Shown: positions 12,631 through 24,400 of the stretch, one piece after another
Numbering within the stretch: the first letter of the stretch is position 1
Layout of the letters: each line of letters begins with the position of its first letter
Origin: Clostridiales bacterium
GTDB taxonomy: Bacteria > Bacillota > Clostridia > Oscillospirales > Acutalibacteraceae
Direction of reading: 5' to 3'
Assembly: GCA_019418545.1 (NCBI GenBank)
Contig: DYBQ01000018.1
Location: 1,911 to 35,397, forward strand
Length of the DNA stretch: 33,487 nucleotides
The notes under the pieces: generated by a model
What the model was told of the DNA's origin: nothing
The model's input: the letters and a program-made list of their open reading frames with translations, nothing else
Database searches by the model: none
Position numbers and translations under genes: made by a program

Positions 12631-13041
12631 TTAGGCGGTCGGGTTCTTGGCAGAGAGCTTCAGGAATCCTTCCTTGATTGTCATAATAGTGGCATTCTCA
12701 ACGCTACGTGGCGTAGAAAGCTCGCCATACATCAGAAGGTTACCAGAATCAACGGTAGGGGAATCATAGATAACGAAGTGGGTAACAGTTCCCCAGCTTG
12801 CTGTACTTTCATTAAAGTTGATAGCCTGTTCATTCGTTACCACACCATCCAGAGGTTCGCTCAGGGAAGTCAGCTGCACACGAGCGTACCCAGCTTCGGT
12901 CGAGGGCTCGTCAACGCCAGAGCCGTTAATATTAGGGGTTGTGGTGCTCAGACCGATATAATAAGCAGCCGGAATCGCTGGGTCTGTTTTCGTTCCAAAA
13001 AGATTGCCTGCTGAACAGTTCAGGAAATAATTTGTATTCAT
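12631..13041 (-). CDS. Small tail/fibre-associated phage protein
   Basis: A 136-aa protein starting MNTNYFLNCSAGNLFGTKTD with PAAYYIGLSTTTPN, a pattern I know from a widespread small phage structural family in which a 'YFLNxxAGNxFGTK' start precedes a beta-sandwich. Exact role unknown. ATG at 13041 is preferred because AAGGAGGA (13051-13058) is nine bases away; an ATG at 13050 directly abuts it. A strong terminator-like stem-loop precedes the gene, so it may be expressed at a different level from the genes before it. Confidence 0.6.
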   Translation of the reverse strand: MNTNYFLNCSAGNLFGTKTDPAIPAAYYIGLSTTTPNINGSGVDEPSTEAGYARVQLTSLSEPLDGVVTNEQAINFNESTASWGTVTHFVIYDSPTVDSGNLLMYGELSTPRSVENATIMTIKEGFLKLSAKNPTA

Positions 13042-13074
13042 AGTATCCATTCCTCCTTAAATATAAATGGGCAT

Positions 13075-13104
13075 GACAAAAGCCGGCGGTCAGCCGGCTT
13101 TGTC
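13075..13104 (-). terminator. Rho-independent terminator
   Basis: On the minus strand GACAAAGCCGGC pairs with GCCGGCTTTTGTC (one bulged base) around the loop TGACC, giving a 12-bp stem whose 3' arm contains TTTT. It lies just past the stop of the 126-aa gene and before the 136-aa gene. Confidence 0.6.
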
Positions 13105-13105
13105 G

Positions 13106-13486
13106 TTACCGTATAAAGTTTTTATTGATGTTGTTTGTGATGTATAAGATACCCTGCTTCGGTATTTCCACATCGCCATCAATATCACGAATGATGATTT
13201 GATAAATATACTTGCCGGATAAGTCAACCGTTTCGGCGGGGGAGAGGGTTACGGTCAGTACATTATCGTAAGTCCCTTCATTGTTGAAGATTGACTCCAT
13301 CTGCTTCGTTAGAATGGGTGTTCCTGTTTTGTTTGTAAAACTAACGATAGAAAAATTGCAATCACACCCAGTGAGACTGAACGGCTTTTTATCTCGATAA
13401 AAATAGACATTGAAAGCAAGGTCTTGCGTCTCACCGCCAACGAAGTCGATGGTCGGCAAGGTGTATGGATTATAAGTACAGCTCAT
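13106..13486 (-). CDS. Small Ig-like baseplate protein (BppU N-terminal-like)
   Basis: A 126-aa protein, predicted all-beta (DFVGGETQDLAFNVYFYRDKKPF, LSPAETVDLSGKYIYQIIIRD). The pattern of an Ig-like module ending in 'GKYxYQIxIxDxxG...G' is like phage baseplate connector domains. ATG at 13486 is chosen, nine bases from AAGGTGG; a GTG at 13492 is too close to it. It follows the Tal gene and a 60-aa gene, a usual site for baseplate parts. Role inferred. Confidence 0.55.
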   Translation of the reverse strand: MSCTYNPYTLPTIDFVGGETQDLAFNVYFYRDKKPFSLTGCDCNFSIVSFTNKTGTPILTKQMESIFNNEGTYDNVLTVTLSPAETVDLSGKYIYQIIIRDIDGDVEIPKQGILYITNNINKNFIR

Positions 13487-13506
13487 ACACACTCACCACC
13501 TTACCA

Positions 13507-13689
13507 TTATTTATTCTTGTCTGTCGCATCCTCGTTTGGCGTGATGACAGCAGAATTTAACAGAGAGGCGACTTCCTCAAGCATGGCAATACTACCGCTC
13601 AGATTGGCAAGGTTTGCCTTACCACTAACAGAAACGCTATTTAATGCGTTGAGAGTTACAGTCAGTCTCTGCATAATATCTTCCTTCAT
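13507..13689 (-). CDS. Small hypothetical protein (60 aa) coupled to Tal
   Basis: Unknown. The product starts MKEDIMQRLTVTLNALNSVS and is mostly helical, with a short charged tail. ATG at 13689 overlaps the Tal stop (ATGA) and is preceded by AAGGAG, so it is probably translated after Tal. Similar tiny proteins occur in Clostridia tail modules (memory only). No motif gives a function. Confidence 0.55.
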   Translation of the reverse strand: MKEDIMQRLTVTLNALNSVSVSGKANLANLSGSIAMLEEVASLLNSAVITPNEDATDKNK

Positions 13690-16600
13690 AATCCTTTACT
13701 CCTTTTCCTTTTTTTTAACTCAGCAACAATTTCATATAGTTTCTGAATCATGTGGACACACAAGGGAATCAATTCGCCGTAACGAATACCATAGTACATT
13801 TCAGAAGAACCATCTGGCATGCCTTTCTCGCAAAGTTCCAATAATGCGAGCTCTTCTTCTGAAAGGCCACAAGAGTCCCTCAGCGCCACAACATCCTGTG
13901 CGATAAAACCAATATGGCGCATGTTATCATTGTGGCTTTTAAGGCAGAAGGTGGATGGCTTCAATCCAAAGAAAAATTGTTCGTATTTATCAATATCTGT
14001 TCTAATATCGCTTTTCAAACGAATATCAGAGTCAACCGTGATTTCATCCGATGCATGGAGGCCACCGTTGATAGCATAAAGATATCCACTTCCACCGCTG
14101 AGCATAGCACCCTTATTACTGACAAAGACATAGTAATCTGCATATGGCCCGGATGAACCATACATTTTTGCACCATATGTTGTGCTCACTCCGTCAGAGC
14201 CACGAGCACAACAGAATCCTCCATCGTCGGTACCCAGTGTAACAAGTTCTGCGTCAATGGTTCCAGTCTTTATATAGTTAGCGTTTATATAAAGACGATT
14301 TGAAGTAGAGTCACTGAATATACCGAACCTCGTGCCGCCGCTGGTAAGCACATTAAAGACGTTTAGGTCTGTCAGCCTGTTATCCCAAGCAAGGTCATAG
14401 GCATCATCAGCATAGTAATAGGCATCATCCGCTCTGTCGTATGCACTATCTGCCAAATTGTATGCGGAGTTTGCTCTGGAATAAGCAGTGCTTTGTGAAG
14501 CGTTTGTTTCATTCACGAGCGCCCAGTTAATTGAAGAGCCGGCTGCCATAGTAATACTTCCTCTAATGGAAACATTGCCAGATGAATCGACAACAAAATT
14601 ACCATTGCCTACATTGATTCCGTTCAGATTCAAATAATCTGCCGTAAACTCATAGGAGTTGTTCATCATGGAGTTTCCAGAGCTATCTCTAAATGAGGCA
14701 CCAGACACCGTTCCACTGAATGTACCGTTCCTTGCATACAGATTGCCGTTCTTCATCACATAAAACGGTGCACTTGCGGGGTTGGAACTGCCAGCCCAAA
14801 TGGCATAAGCACTGTTTGTCCCAGAACCAGAACCATGAAGGGCAACATAGGAGGAACCGCTGCCGCCATGTAAATATGTATCCTCAATGGTGAACCCGCC
14901 AATTTTACCGGATGTAGCTGTAACTCTTCCTCTGAAGTAGGCGTTGCCATCTCTCAGGTCAATGAAAAAGTTCGCATTTTCAGGAATCCCATCATCGTCC
15001 AGTATTAGGTCACCGTCATCATCCACGAAAGACGGGATGACGGTTGTTCCACTTGTAGTGAATAAGGAACCGGTACCAGCGAGAATGCCATATGCCGGGT
15101 CTATGATGAGTTTGCCACCGTTATCCTTCTGAAGAACAAATGTGGAATTGTTTAACCAAGCACCGCTGGAGTCTACCTTAAACTGCATTACACCAGTATC
15201 TGTTTCGTTTTCGATAACTAAGTTATTGCCGACAATGAGCTTGCCTCCAATGACTTCTGCATTGACACCGAAGTAGGTTCCAACATCTTCAGAAGAAAAA
15301 AGGCCAATGGCAAGTTTTGCATGAGCCCAATTATCATCCGTCATAGCTATCATGCTGTCCACGATGCGCAACTGGTAGTTGGAGTCGCCGCCAACATGGA
15401 TTCCGGCACCATTGATAACAACACTTTGGTTGCTCGCAGCAAGTATAGTATTTTTCGCTGCGTCTAATGAACTGTTCATAAACTCAGATACAGCCGATGC
15501 GTGATTTACGGTTTGATTATAGATATACTTGCTTGCATCAAAGCTACGCCCAGAGGAGTAGCCTTGCTCTATCATATCCTTTAATGTGTTGCAGTTGTCG
15601 TGCCGCTTAAAGCGATTTGAAAACACAATGGAGAAATCCTCTCGGTCTTCAAAGTCTAACTCAAACTCGATGATATACGGAGTAATTACCGTTCTATCTC
15701 CAATATTAAGATATACCCCTTTGCCAAGTTCCAATCTGTTTCGGAAAGGTGCAAACTCATTGGCAAAAATGAAGTTGCCAGAATTAACACTGAACTCGTA
15801 AGTCGGCGTAGCAAGGTCACTCAACACCTCAACAGCATAGTCATACAGCTCCATCTGCACGGAGTATTTTTGGTAGTCGCTGACGTTTGCCGTGAGAAAT
15901 AGAGAACCTGACTGGCTGGTGAACTGCAGCTTCGTCCCCTCATAAGTCGTAACTCCATCAACGACAACCGCATGGATATCACTTGATAGTCCAGACATAA
16001 TGCCAGAAACAGTTATCATGCCACTGGTTGCTGTTGCGCTGCCGGAAGTGATAGAACCTCCATATATACTCAGCACATATTCTCCACTGTTATTTTCTTC
16101 AAGCGTTCCTCTGATGATATCCCCATTGACTGCATGACTGCCAGTTAGAGCAAACGTACCACCTGTAATGGTGTACATTCGTTTTTGGAACTTTTCGCTC
16201 AAATCAATTCGAACAATAGCCGCCCCTTGAATTAGAAAGCTTTCGTTTGAAAGGGTATAAGAGGTTCCTGATAGCGTTGTATCTACACTGGTAGCAACAA
16301 AGGTGTCTTCGGTAATATCTTGCTCAATTAGATACCGATTCAACTCTGTGTACTCTTCATCGGTGAAGTATTTCGTAATGGACAGCGTATTTGCGATTTC
16401 CTGAATCTGAGCAGCATAAGAGCCTGGGTTTGATGTATCGAGGTTAGACTCGATGGACTCTATCAAACTCTCTTTTGCAGCAATTTCAGCCTTCTTTGCG
16501 GATATATTTGCGTTGATTTCATTGAGCAAAGCTTGCTGTGTCTGTTTACCAGCAGAAGTCGTTTCCATTGCAAGGGCTTGAATTGTAACGCTTTGCTGAG

Positions 16601-17567
16601 ATATAAGCGTTTCAAGTTCCCCTTGCAAGTCAACAAGAGCAACCCGTTCTGCAAGCAACTGTGCGGTTGTTGATGCACGCAACGCCACAAGCCCACGATA
16701 CTGCTCTTGATAATTCAGTACGGTTCTTTGCCATACTTCCCATTTTTCCGCAAGCTCCGCTGGAATATCGCCGTTGGAAATAAAATAACTCAGGTCATAT
16801 ACCCAGTTTGTCCCAATAGGATTTACATCTCTGATATCCAGCTCGTCTGCGCCATATGGTCGCAATGCTGTCACAAGTTCATCACTAAGTTCTTCTATTT
16901 CAACAGACTCAATCAGATTGTCGAAATCCAGATATATCGGCAGCGTGTCCAATTGTTCATCCACATCATATGCGTTGATTGTTCGCGCATACGGGTCGAA
17001 TACAAATACGCCGCGAAATTTCTCCGGAACCGTATTATAGACAAAGTCCAACAGATAATCATCGTATTGGTCAAACGTCCGATATCTCTGAGCAAGAGTG
17101 GGGGAGACATACCCTACACTCCAGCCACGAGCTACCTCAAGAATGCGGCCCATGATTGTATCTGCATTAGCAGGATTGGTTTGGTCATAAAACTTGAACG
17201 TACCTTCCTCTAAAAAGAAGGTCTTGGAATCAAGTTCTTGTTCAATGGAATAGCCTTCGATATGTTTAACATCATAGATACCATCAGACTCTGTCGATGG
17301 ATTCATAATGACATACACGCCATAGTGCTGCGTATAGACAATTTTGTGTCCCGTCAGCCTGTCATAAATCCAATTAGGCTCACCATCTATTACGGCCGGC
17401 ACATCAAAAGAAATTTCACTCGGCTCAGAGAACTTAATGTTGAGGTGCAGGTTGAACACTCCTGGGATAATCCCGATTGTGTCCTCTCCCATTGTCTTCA
17501 AAATGAGTAGTGGCGTTTCAGGATTTCCGTCAGCGTCAAACTCCAATTTGGAATAATCAAGATACAC
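13686..17567 (-). CDS. Tail-associated protein (Tal) with S74-type C-terminal chaperone domain
   Basis: A 1293-aa tail-tip protein. The N-terminal ~370 residues resemble the gp27/Tal-like hub domain of Bacillota siphophages (FNLHLNIKFSEPSEISFDVP; HYGVYVIMNP; IEGYSIEQELDSKTFFLEE). A coiled coil follows (about 285-390), then beta-rich spacer domains (about 430-960), and a short heptad-like region with repeated AYNLADSAYDRADDAYY. Residues ~1180-1293 begin SDIRLKSDI and contain GFIAQDV, the mark of an S74 intramolecular chaperone that trimerises the fibre and then cleaves itself off. GTG start at 17567 with GGGGGTG upstream. No clear peptidase or lysin domain was recognised. Confidence 0.82.
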   Translation of the reverse strand: MYLDYSKLEFDADGNPETPLLILKTMGEDTIGIIPGVFNLHLNIKFSEPSEISFDVPAVIDGEPNWIYDRLTGHKIVYTQHYGVYVIMNPSTESDGIYDVKHIEGYSIEQELDSKTFFLEEGTFKFYDQTNPANADTIMGRILEVARGWSVGYVSPTLAQRYRTFDQYDDYLLDFVYNTVPEKFRGVFVFDPYARTINAYDVDEQLDTLPIYLDFDNLIESVEIEELSDELVTALRPYGADELDIRDVNPIGTNWVYDLSYFISNGDIPAELAEKWEVWQRTVLNYQEQYRGLVALRASTTAQLLAERVALVDLQGELETLISQQSVTIQALAMETTSAGKQTQQALLNEINANISAKKAEIAAKESLIESIESNLDTSNPGSYAAQIQEIANTLSITKYFTDEEYTELNRYLIEQDITEDTFVATSVDTTLSGTSYTLSNESFLIQGAAIVRIDLSEKFQKRMYTITGGTFALTGSHAVNGDIIRGTLEENNSGEYVLSIYGGSITSGSATATSGMITVSGIMSGLSSDIHAVVVDGVTTYEGTKLQFTSQSGSLFLTANVSDYQKYSVQMELYDYAVEVLSDLATPTYEFSVNSGNFIFANEFAPFRNRLELGKGVYLNIGDRTVITPYIIEFELDFEDREDFSIVFSNRFKRHDNCNTLKDMIEQGYSSGRSFDASKYIYNQTVNHASAVSEFMNSSLDAAKNTILAASNQSVVINGAGIHVGGDSNYQLRIVDSMIAMTDDNWAHAKLAIGLFSSEDVGTYFGVNAEVIGGKLIVGNNLVIENETDTGVMQFKVDSSGAWLNNSTFVLQKDNGGKLIIDPAYGILAGTGSLFTTSGTTVIPSFVDDDGDLILDDDGIPENANFFIDLRDGNAYFRGRVTATSGKIGGFTIEDTYLHGGSGSSYVALHGSGSGTNSAYAIWAGSSNPASAPFYVMKNGNLYARNGTFSGTVSGASFRDSSGNSMMNNSYEFTADYLNLNGINVGNGNFVVDSSGNVSIRGSITMAAGSSINWALVNETNASQSTAYSRANSAYNLADSAYDRADDAYYYADDAYDLAWDNRLTDLNVFNVLTSGGTRFGIFSDSTSNRLYINANYIKTGTIDAELVTLGTDDGGFCCARGSDGVSTTYGAKMYGSSGPYADYYVFVSNKGAMLSGGSGYLYAINGGLHASDEITVDSDIRLKSDIRTDIDKYEQFFFGLKPSTFCLKSHNDNMRHIGFIAQDVVALRDSCGLSEEELALLELCEKGMPDGSSEMYYGIRYGELIPLCVHMIQKLYEIVAELKKRKRSKGL

Positions 17568-17580
17568 ACCTGCACCCCCT

Positions 17581-18366
17581 TTATCCTGCGATATTGTATA
17601 GGAACCTTCCAGAAATAGTGAGCGTTCCGTCGCCGGTCACTTCAATATTGTTATCGCCGTGGACAAGTCTGAAAAAGTTCAAATTAAAATTATCGTATAA
17701 GTTATATCCATAGTTCGTCTCTTGGATGATACCGTTGTTGTTGTCTATAATGACGTTCGCAGATGAGGGCAAATCTTTTAGTAAGAATTCTCTTTCCCCA
17801 TCGTTGTGGTTTACAATGCGAAGTTCCGTTGTTCCGGAAGAAGGTACAAAGGTCAATACTGGCTTCAGCAACTCTCGCACGGAGCTTTCGTTACGGAACA
17901 ATATGTTCGTTGTTCCAGCAATCCTGTATTGCTTGTCAAATTGATACCCATATGCATAAGGGCAGTCACACACAACTGTTGCCTCAAATGCAATCGGCAA
18001 CCATCCAATGGATAGGGGAGTGAGCTCTGTAATAAGGCACTTAAATTGAACCCGCTCCATATCTGGCTGGTCAATCGAGAGCCACTGATATTGCTGGTGC
18101 CCTGTCAACCAGAAACTAATGTTTTCAAGTTCGTACCGGTCAAGATAATCTTCCGCACCGAACACAAGTTTGAACTGTAACGGAGAGTCATGATAATTCA
18201 CACCAAAATGAATTGGCTGAATCCGATTCAAAGTTCTTGTTTCGATGATATCTGCCGTATTGCCAAACGAAACATTTTCCTGCCCGTTCCCATCAATATC
18301 ATAAATCATCAGACCGTACATCAATGACGACTCCCCAGCAAATGAGAATTCATAACTGTTAAACAT
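17581..18366 (-). CDS. Distal tail protein (Dit-like)
   Basis: A 261-aa protein located between tape measure and Tal, the standard Dit site. The start MFNSYEFSFAGESSLMYGLMIYDIDG and the segment VFGAEDYLDRYELENISFWLTGHQQYQWL match the N-terminal ring domain of Dit proteins; a galectin-like beta domain fills the C-terminal half. Dit forms the hexameric hub that joins the tail tube to Tal and baseplate. ATG at 18366 follows AAGGAGGTGA at about 11 bases. Length is normal for the family. Confidence 0.85.
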   Translation of the reverse strand: MFNSYEFSFAGESSLMYGLMIYDIDGNGQENVSFGNTADIIETRTLNRIQPIHFGVNYHDSPLQFKLVFGAEDYLDRYELENISFWLTGHQQYQWLSIDQPDMERVQFKCLITELTPLSIGWLPIAFEATVVCDCPYAYGYQFDKQYRIAGTTNILFRNESSVRELLKPVLTFVPSSGTTELRIVNHNDGEREFLLKDLPSSANVIIDNNNGIIQETNYGYNLYDNFNLNFFRLVHGDNNIEVTGDGTLTISGRFLYNIAG

Positions 18367-18399
18367 ATATTTGCGCTCACCTCCTTTTGAAACGGTAGG

Positions 18400-18419
18400 G
18401 GAGGGGCGTGTGCCCCTCC
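18400..18419 (-). terminator. Intergenic stem-loop after the tape measure gene
   Basis: An 8-bp stem GGAGGGGC / GCCCCTCC with a GTGT loop, eight bases past the tape measure stop codon. The minus-strand side lacks a T-run, so it may protect or pause RNA rather than terminate. Confidence 0.4.
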
Positions 18420-18426
18420 TCCTTGA

Positions 18427-21400
18427 TTACCGTGATTTAATGTTTAAGTTCTTCAATACCTCATTGGTAAACTTGCGGTTAATCTCCTGATGCTTCTTGA
18501 CTGTTTCATCGTTTGCACCATAGATATACACATCACCAAACTGAACACTGTTGCTGCTGTTGCTGATAGGCGCAAGGGCTCCAACCTCAGATATACTATC
18601 CTGCGCTCCTCCAAACACTCGGTCATACCCTGTTGAGTCAATCAGAGCACTAAATGCATCGGATAAGCTGGTAGCAAAATCAATCAGTCTGAACAGACCT
18701 TTTTCTTTCTGTTCGTCCAGAACAGCCTCGCCCTTTTCAAGCACCGCAAGCACTTCGTTCTGTTTTAGGGTTGGATTGTCACCCGCAATGCCACCTTCAT
18801 GATAAACGGAGTGTAACTGCTTACCGACATTTTCTGGATGAAGCTCATCCTTTGTCACCCACCAGATACCTGTAGGCGACTCGTATTCTGCGTGAACACC
18901 GTACTGGTCAAGTCTTGCGGCAAGCTGTACTGCCTGTTGGTGTAGCTGATTATTTCGCTCTGGAGTATTCTTTTCAGCATCCCACATCTTGCCGAGTTGC
19001 TTCATCTGATAGACAATAGCAGTAACCATCTCTTCATTAGTCGAACTGCTATCATAATTCATCCCCGGCAGTGTATCGTTATGGATATTTCCTCCCGCAC
19101 TGTCAATATCAGCACCGATGTTATTTAATGCAGACACATAGCTACCATACTTCTGAGCAGCAGCAAGAGCGTTATTCCACGCTTCGGTAATGGTACTATT
19201 TAATTCTGTGCCGTACTGGGTGTTCCAGGCAATAAGCTCGTTATACAGGGTGTCCCAATGGCTTTCTATATAGGCTATAGCCATATCATAAAGCTTCTGG
19301 TAGGAAGAAATACTATCTTCAAGAATAGCAATCTCTTTATCCTTTTCAGCTTCATATGACTCAGCCATATCATCGAGGGCTTCCTTTTGGGCGTCCATTG
19401 CATAGTCAGACTGCTTGTCTGCGAGTTCATTCTGCAGCTCATACATTTCCTCTTCAAGTTGAGCCTTCTGTGCTTGTGCATCTCTACTATCGTCCAATGA
19501 TAGTGCGTTGATGCGCTCCTGCAATTCAGCGATTTCCTTGACTTTATCTGCAACCTCGTCTTGATAATCGGACTCTTCTTTTGCTGCATCTAAAGCTTCT
19601 TTGCGTAAATCGATAATATCTCGATACGCACTCTTCATGTCCTCAAGTGCCTGAATCTGGTCGTTAATCCGCTGCTTGAGCATTTCCATGACATATTTTA
19701 AGATGTCATCTAAACCAGTCTTCATTTCTTCAAGGGCTTCAGAAGTCGAGTTGGAAACTTGCCCGATTCCGCTGATTGCGTTTTGCGCCAATGAGCGTAG
19801 TGCATTGATATTGTGAAGCGCAGCCTGGTATTGACTGTCGTCCAAATTGAGAAGTGCCAGATTGGCATATACAAGCCCCCACGTTGCATTTGTTGTTTCA
19901 GTGGTGGCAAAGAGCAAATTGTTTAACTCCTCAAGAGACCCAGCTTGTAAGGCAAGGCGCAACCTTTCTACATAATTCATAGCACTTTCGAGTGCAAGCT
20001 GTTCGGCTCGTGCAGCAATTACAGCGTTGATGCGCTCCTCATTGATAACAAGCTGACCATTCTCATCCGTTAATAACTGCATATACTGAGCACCCATATT
20101 GATGATGTCCTGTAACGTATCCACAGTAATATAACCACCATCAGCATACTCGTTTGCGGCATTGTGCAAAATATCGTATACATCCTGAATCTGGTCTACA
20201 GCATCGCTTGATGTTTCGACAACACGATTCATGACCTCAATAACACTGTTGCCGTATTCCCACCAAAGATTGCTCAGTTCACTGATTTCATCGCTTGTGT
20301 CAGAATATCCAAGGGAACGATAATATTCAGCTTCCTCATGAACTTTGGCTTGAAGATTTTTGTAGTATGCAACGATGTCGCTGGCGAACTGCTCCACTTC
20401 ATCCATGTTGCGATTATTTATCGCATTTTCCAAACGGTTTTCGGTTAGCTCGATAGCATTCTCCCATTCGGAAACAACCGCCTCATAACTTCCAACGATA
20501 ACTTCCTGAATACTGTCCTGATAATCCCACCACTGTTTTTGCAGGTCTTGGATATAATCTGAATTTTCATCCAGACCAAGGTCTCGATATTTTTCAGCCT
20601 GTGCATGAACGGCATCCTGCATCTTTCGGTAGATTTCTACAATCTCCTCAGCGCTTCCACCGTTCTTTTCCAGTAGGAAAATATCATGCTCGAAGTTACC
20701 AATGATTTCGTCAATTTCTTCTGACATCTTATCAAGAGTTTCTTCAAGCTGGTCTTCAAGGTTGGTTGGGTCGAGTTCGGCCTCAACCGTAAGAGTGGCC
20801 GAACTGTTATTGCTATTTGTCTGCGTTGTAGTGGTGCCGCTGTTTCCACCACCAGTTGATGGCTTATACGGTTTATATCCACCAGTAACCATCGCGGTGC
20901 CGCTAATGAGGGCAGACGCTCTACCAGACACATAGCCATATTCTAAAAGTGACTCGGTCTGCTTGTGGTTAAATACGATAGCACCAGCAGGAATGTTGAC
21001 AAACTCAGCACCATTGTCGCCGACCGTATACCATCTACCGGTGCGTGGGTCTACAACAATTTCACGTCCAAGCTCTCCAACGAGGGTACTGCCGCCTCTG
21101 GCTGTACCCCAATCTCCGCTTGCTTTAGCTGTGCCACTTGCATGAGCCGTTCCATTTAACTCAACGTCACCAATAGCTACATGGTTCACATATCGTGTAA
21201 GCGTTTTGAGATGAGTTGGAAGGTCTGAAAGGTCTGCAATATATTCAACAGTGGCTTCATAAGGCCCAAATGACTTGGGTAGTAAATCTGTATCTGGGTC
21301 GTATATAACGCTACAAGTTTTTGACTCTGGGTTATATCCGTCAATTGCAGTTGCATCTACGCCAAGGGTTACAATGGCTTCGGCGGTTAATCCTGAAATA

Positions 21401-24400
21401 GACTGCTGAATTGTATCTATTGAAGTTGTATCAATATCAAGCCCACAGTTGATGTAGGTTGCCTCTTGGTTTTGAATCTTTTCGGCCAGAGAATTAACAG
21501 TTGCCTCAGCTTCAGAAGTGTCTGCTCCAACGGCAACCAAGGTTTCAAGATTGTTTTGCGCTTGTTGGAACTGTTGTAACAGCAGCAGTGCATCGCCAAG
21601 GTCTCCTTCAACCTGCGATGTATCAACGCGCATAACATCAGGCTGTGTGAGAAGATGTTTTTGCTCAACACAATATCGGATAACTGAATTTGCGTATTCG
21701 GCTTCAGATGAATCAACACTTACTTTTGACTTTATACCATTCATCTCTGCAATGGTTTCATCCAGCGCAGACAATTGCCCTTCCGTTGTTTCAATATCGG
21801 ATACATCAATTTTTATGTCGAGCTCTTCATCGTCCGCATACAATTCATGCAGTGCTTCCTTTGCCTCCCCAGCCTCAACTGCAAGGTCGCCAAATGTTTT
21901 GACCGCTTCGTCGCTCCAGTCGAACTCAGCGCCTTTAAGTTGTAGTTCATCAAAGAATGCCTGAACCACGCCCATAGAAAGGCCGAGCCCCTCAGCAAAA
22001 TCTTCCATTGCTGTCTGTCCGGCGATTGTCCATCCATTTTCATCGCTGTAGTTCATAAGGCCGGCTTCAACAGACTTGTTTAAGAACTCATCGATGTTCA
22101 GACCTTCCACGAGGCCATCTTCATCAAAGGTTAAATAGCTTTGGAAGTCTGCCATATAGGACTCAATTGCACTCAGGTCATCCCTGTCAACACTTTCAGG
22201 GATAATAAATTCAATAGCAGCATCAAACTTCTTGGAACCGAAGTTACCAAAAATCTCTGACTCGCTGTCGTAGGTATCTCTGATATTCTGGATAGCGCTG
22301 ACAGCATCATCAGCCATGTCGCCATAGTCAGATGCACTCTGAGCGTTCAGCCAGTTCTGGTAAGCACCAACAGCCTCTTTGAGAGAAGTGGTCAACAGGT
22401 CATACTGTTTGCATGTATCTGCAAGGGCACTGTTTTCTTCCAACAGGGCATCAATAGAAGCTTTTACACTTTCCTCATTCTCGCCCTCTGCGAAAGTATT
22501 ATCTTCTAATTTTTGTCGATACTCTTCAATCTGACGGGCATTCTCAACATACTGACTTTGCGCCAACGCCTTGTTGGTTTCATTGATTGCAATCTGCTCT
22601 TCAGCTTTAGCCTCAGAAATTTCGCGCACTTTATCAGCATTTAGCTGCATAGACCCATTGACATATTCAAGCGCGGAGCGGTATTCTTTCATGCCTTCGG
22701 CATTGAAATCGTCAATAGATATAGACTGGCCATTGACCTGAGATGCGACAACCTTTCGAGCGTTTTCAATGTTGGAAATAATTCCGCTTACTGTTTGGCT
22801 TAATGTCTCATAAGATGTAGCCGTTTTAAGCAGCTCTGTTTGGAGGTCTTCCAAGGTAAGGCTATTAGGCTCTGCCGAAATGTTATAATATATCTGCAAG
22901 ACTTCTTCGACAGTCATGTCATTTACGGCATCGTCATATTGGTCTTGCAGTAAATTCTTGGCATGTTCAATCGCATTAGACACTTCATCATCGAAGCCAT
23001 CAGAATCCTCGTCTATCTCAAATGCAGTTCTAATGAAGACTCGCAAATCCTCGTCCTCAATATTATTTACATTATCAATAAAATTTTTAACCTGTTCTTG
23101 GTATGCCTCGACAGAAAGTGATTCACCGCTCTCATCAACACCAAGTTTGAGCATTGAACCAACATTCAGTAGACTTTGAATCTCTGGTGTTATTTTCTCG
23201 ATAAAATCGTTGATTTGTGCTTTTGCAGCATTGATGGCATCTTCGTCTATAACTTTACCGCCAAAGAACCCATCTTTTGTAATATCTTCGATATCAAACG
23301 AATCGACAAACCCAGAGATAACCTGGCGCGCACTATCGCTAAGCTCTGCGTATTTGTCGTTGCTTTCTGCAACAAGCATTAACTGGTCAGATACATCGGC
23401 ATTTGCTTGAGCAAGTTCAGTCTGCACATCCGAATAAGCGACAGCCGCATTTTTGGTTTCTTCAATTGCAGAATCGAAAGCATCCTTTGAATCGAATTCA
23501 GCATCGTCCCAGCTTATACTGTCGATAATTTTGCTGTGTCCGCTCTGAATATCCTCAGCAACCCTATCGACATAATCATTCCAGAACCAACTCGATTGCC
23601 AGTATCCATACTCGTTAAAGTATTTCTGGAGCTCTCCATCGATATTTTCTACGCCGAGGGCTTCCATAATCTGACGCGCCAAAAATTCCCCGCTCTCCAT
23701 ATCGCTTGGAATATCCCTGTCATTGATATTGAACAGATTCCACATGGAGTTGTTTAGGTCGCTATCGGTTTTAAGTGCGTCTCCATTCAGCAGGTCGGAA
23801 TATGTAGCAACGGAACCGGCTAATGCTTCAGAAAGCTTATCAGTGGTTGCCATGCTGCGCAGCTCAGTTTGGTACTCCTGCTCTTGAAGTTCTATAGCTC
23901 TTTCAAGAAGATTATTTTTATTGACCAAAGCATTGTTCTCGGCATCGTATCCTTCAATAAGGCTTGGAGATATACTGACAACCTGTTCTACAATTTCCTT
24001 ATATCTCTCATAATCATCTGCCGACAGAGATACATTTCGACCGTAGTTATCAACACCTGCTGACAGCCTGTCAAATTCAGTAGACAAGCCCTCTAAAGTC
24101 TGAATATTGGATTGGGTCTGTGAGCGAACCTCTTGGAAAGCTGCTTTTAATTCATTAGAACTCTCCACCAGCTCTTCCGTCGATTTGTGAATGCTTTGAA
24201 AAATTGTTACGCCGATAGATAGAGCGGCTATAGCAATACCAATTACGCCAAGTGCAGTCTGAAATGCAGTAGCCCCTGCAGTTGCTTGCGCAAATGCATT
24301 TGCAATTGCCTGACCAACGCCTACTCCAGCCTGTCTAATAGCAGAAAATCCCTGGATAACAGACCGAATTGGTTTAATTAAATTGGTCAAAAATGTTGCG

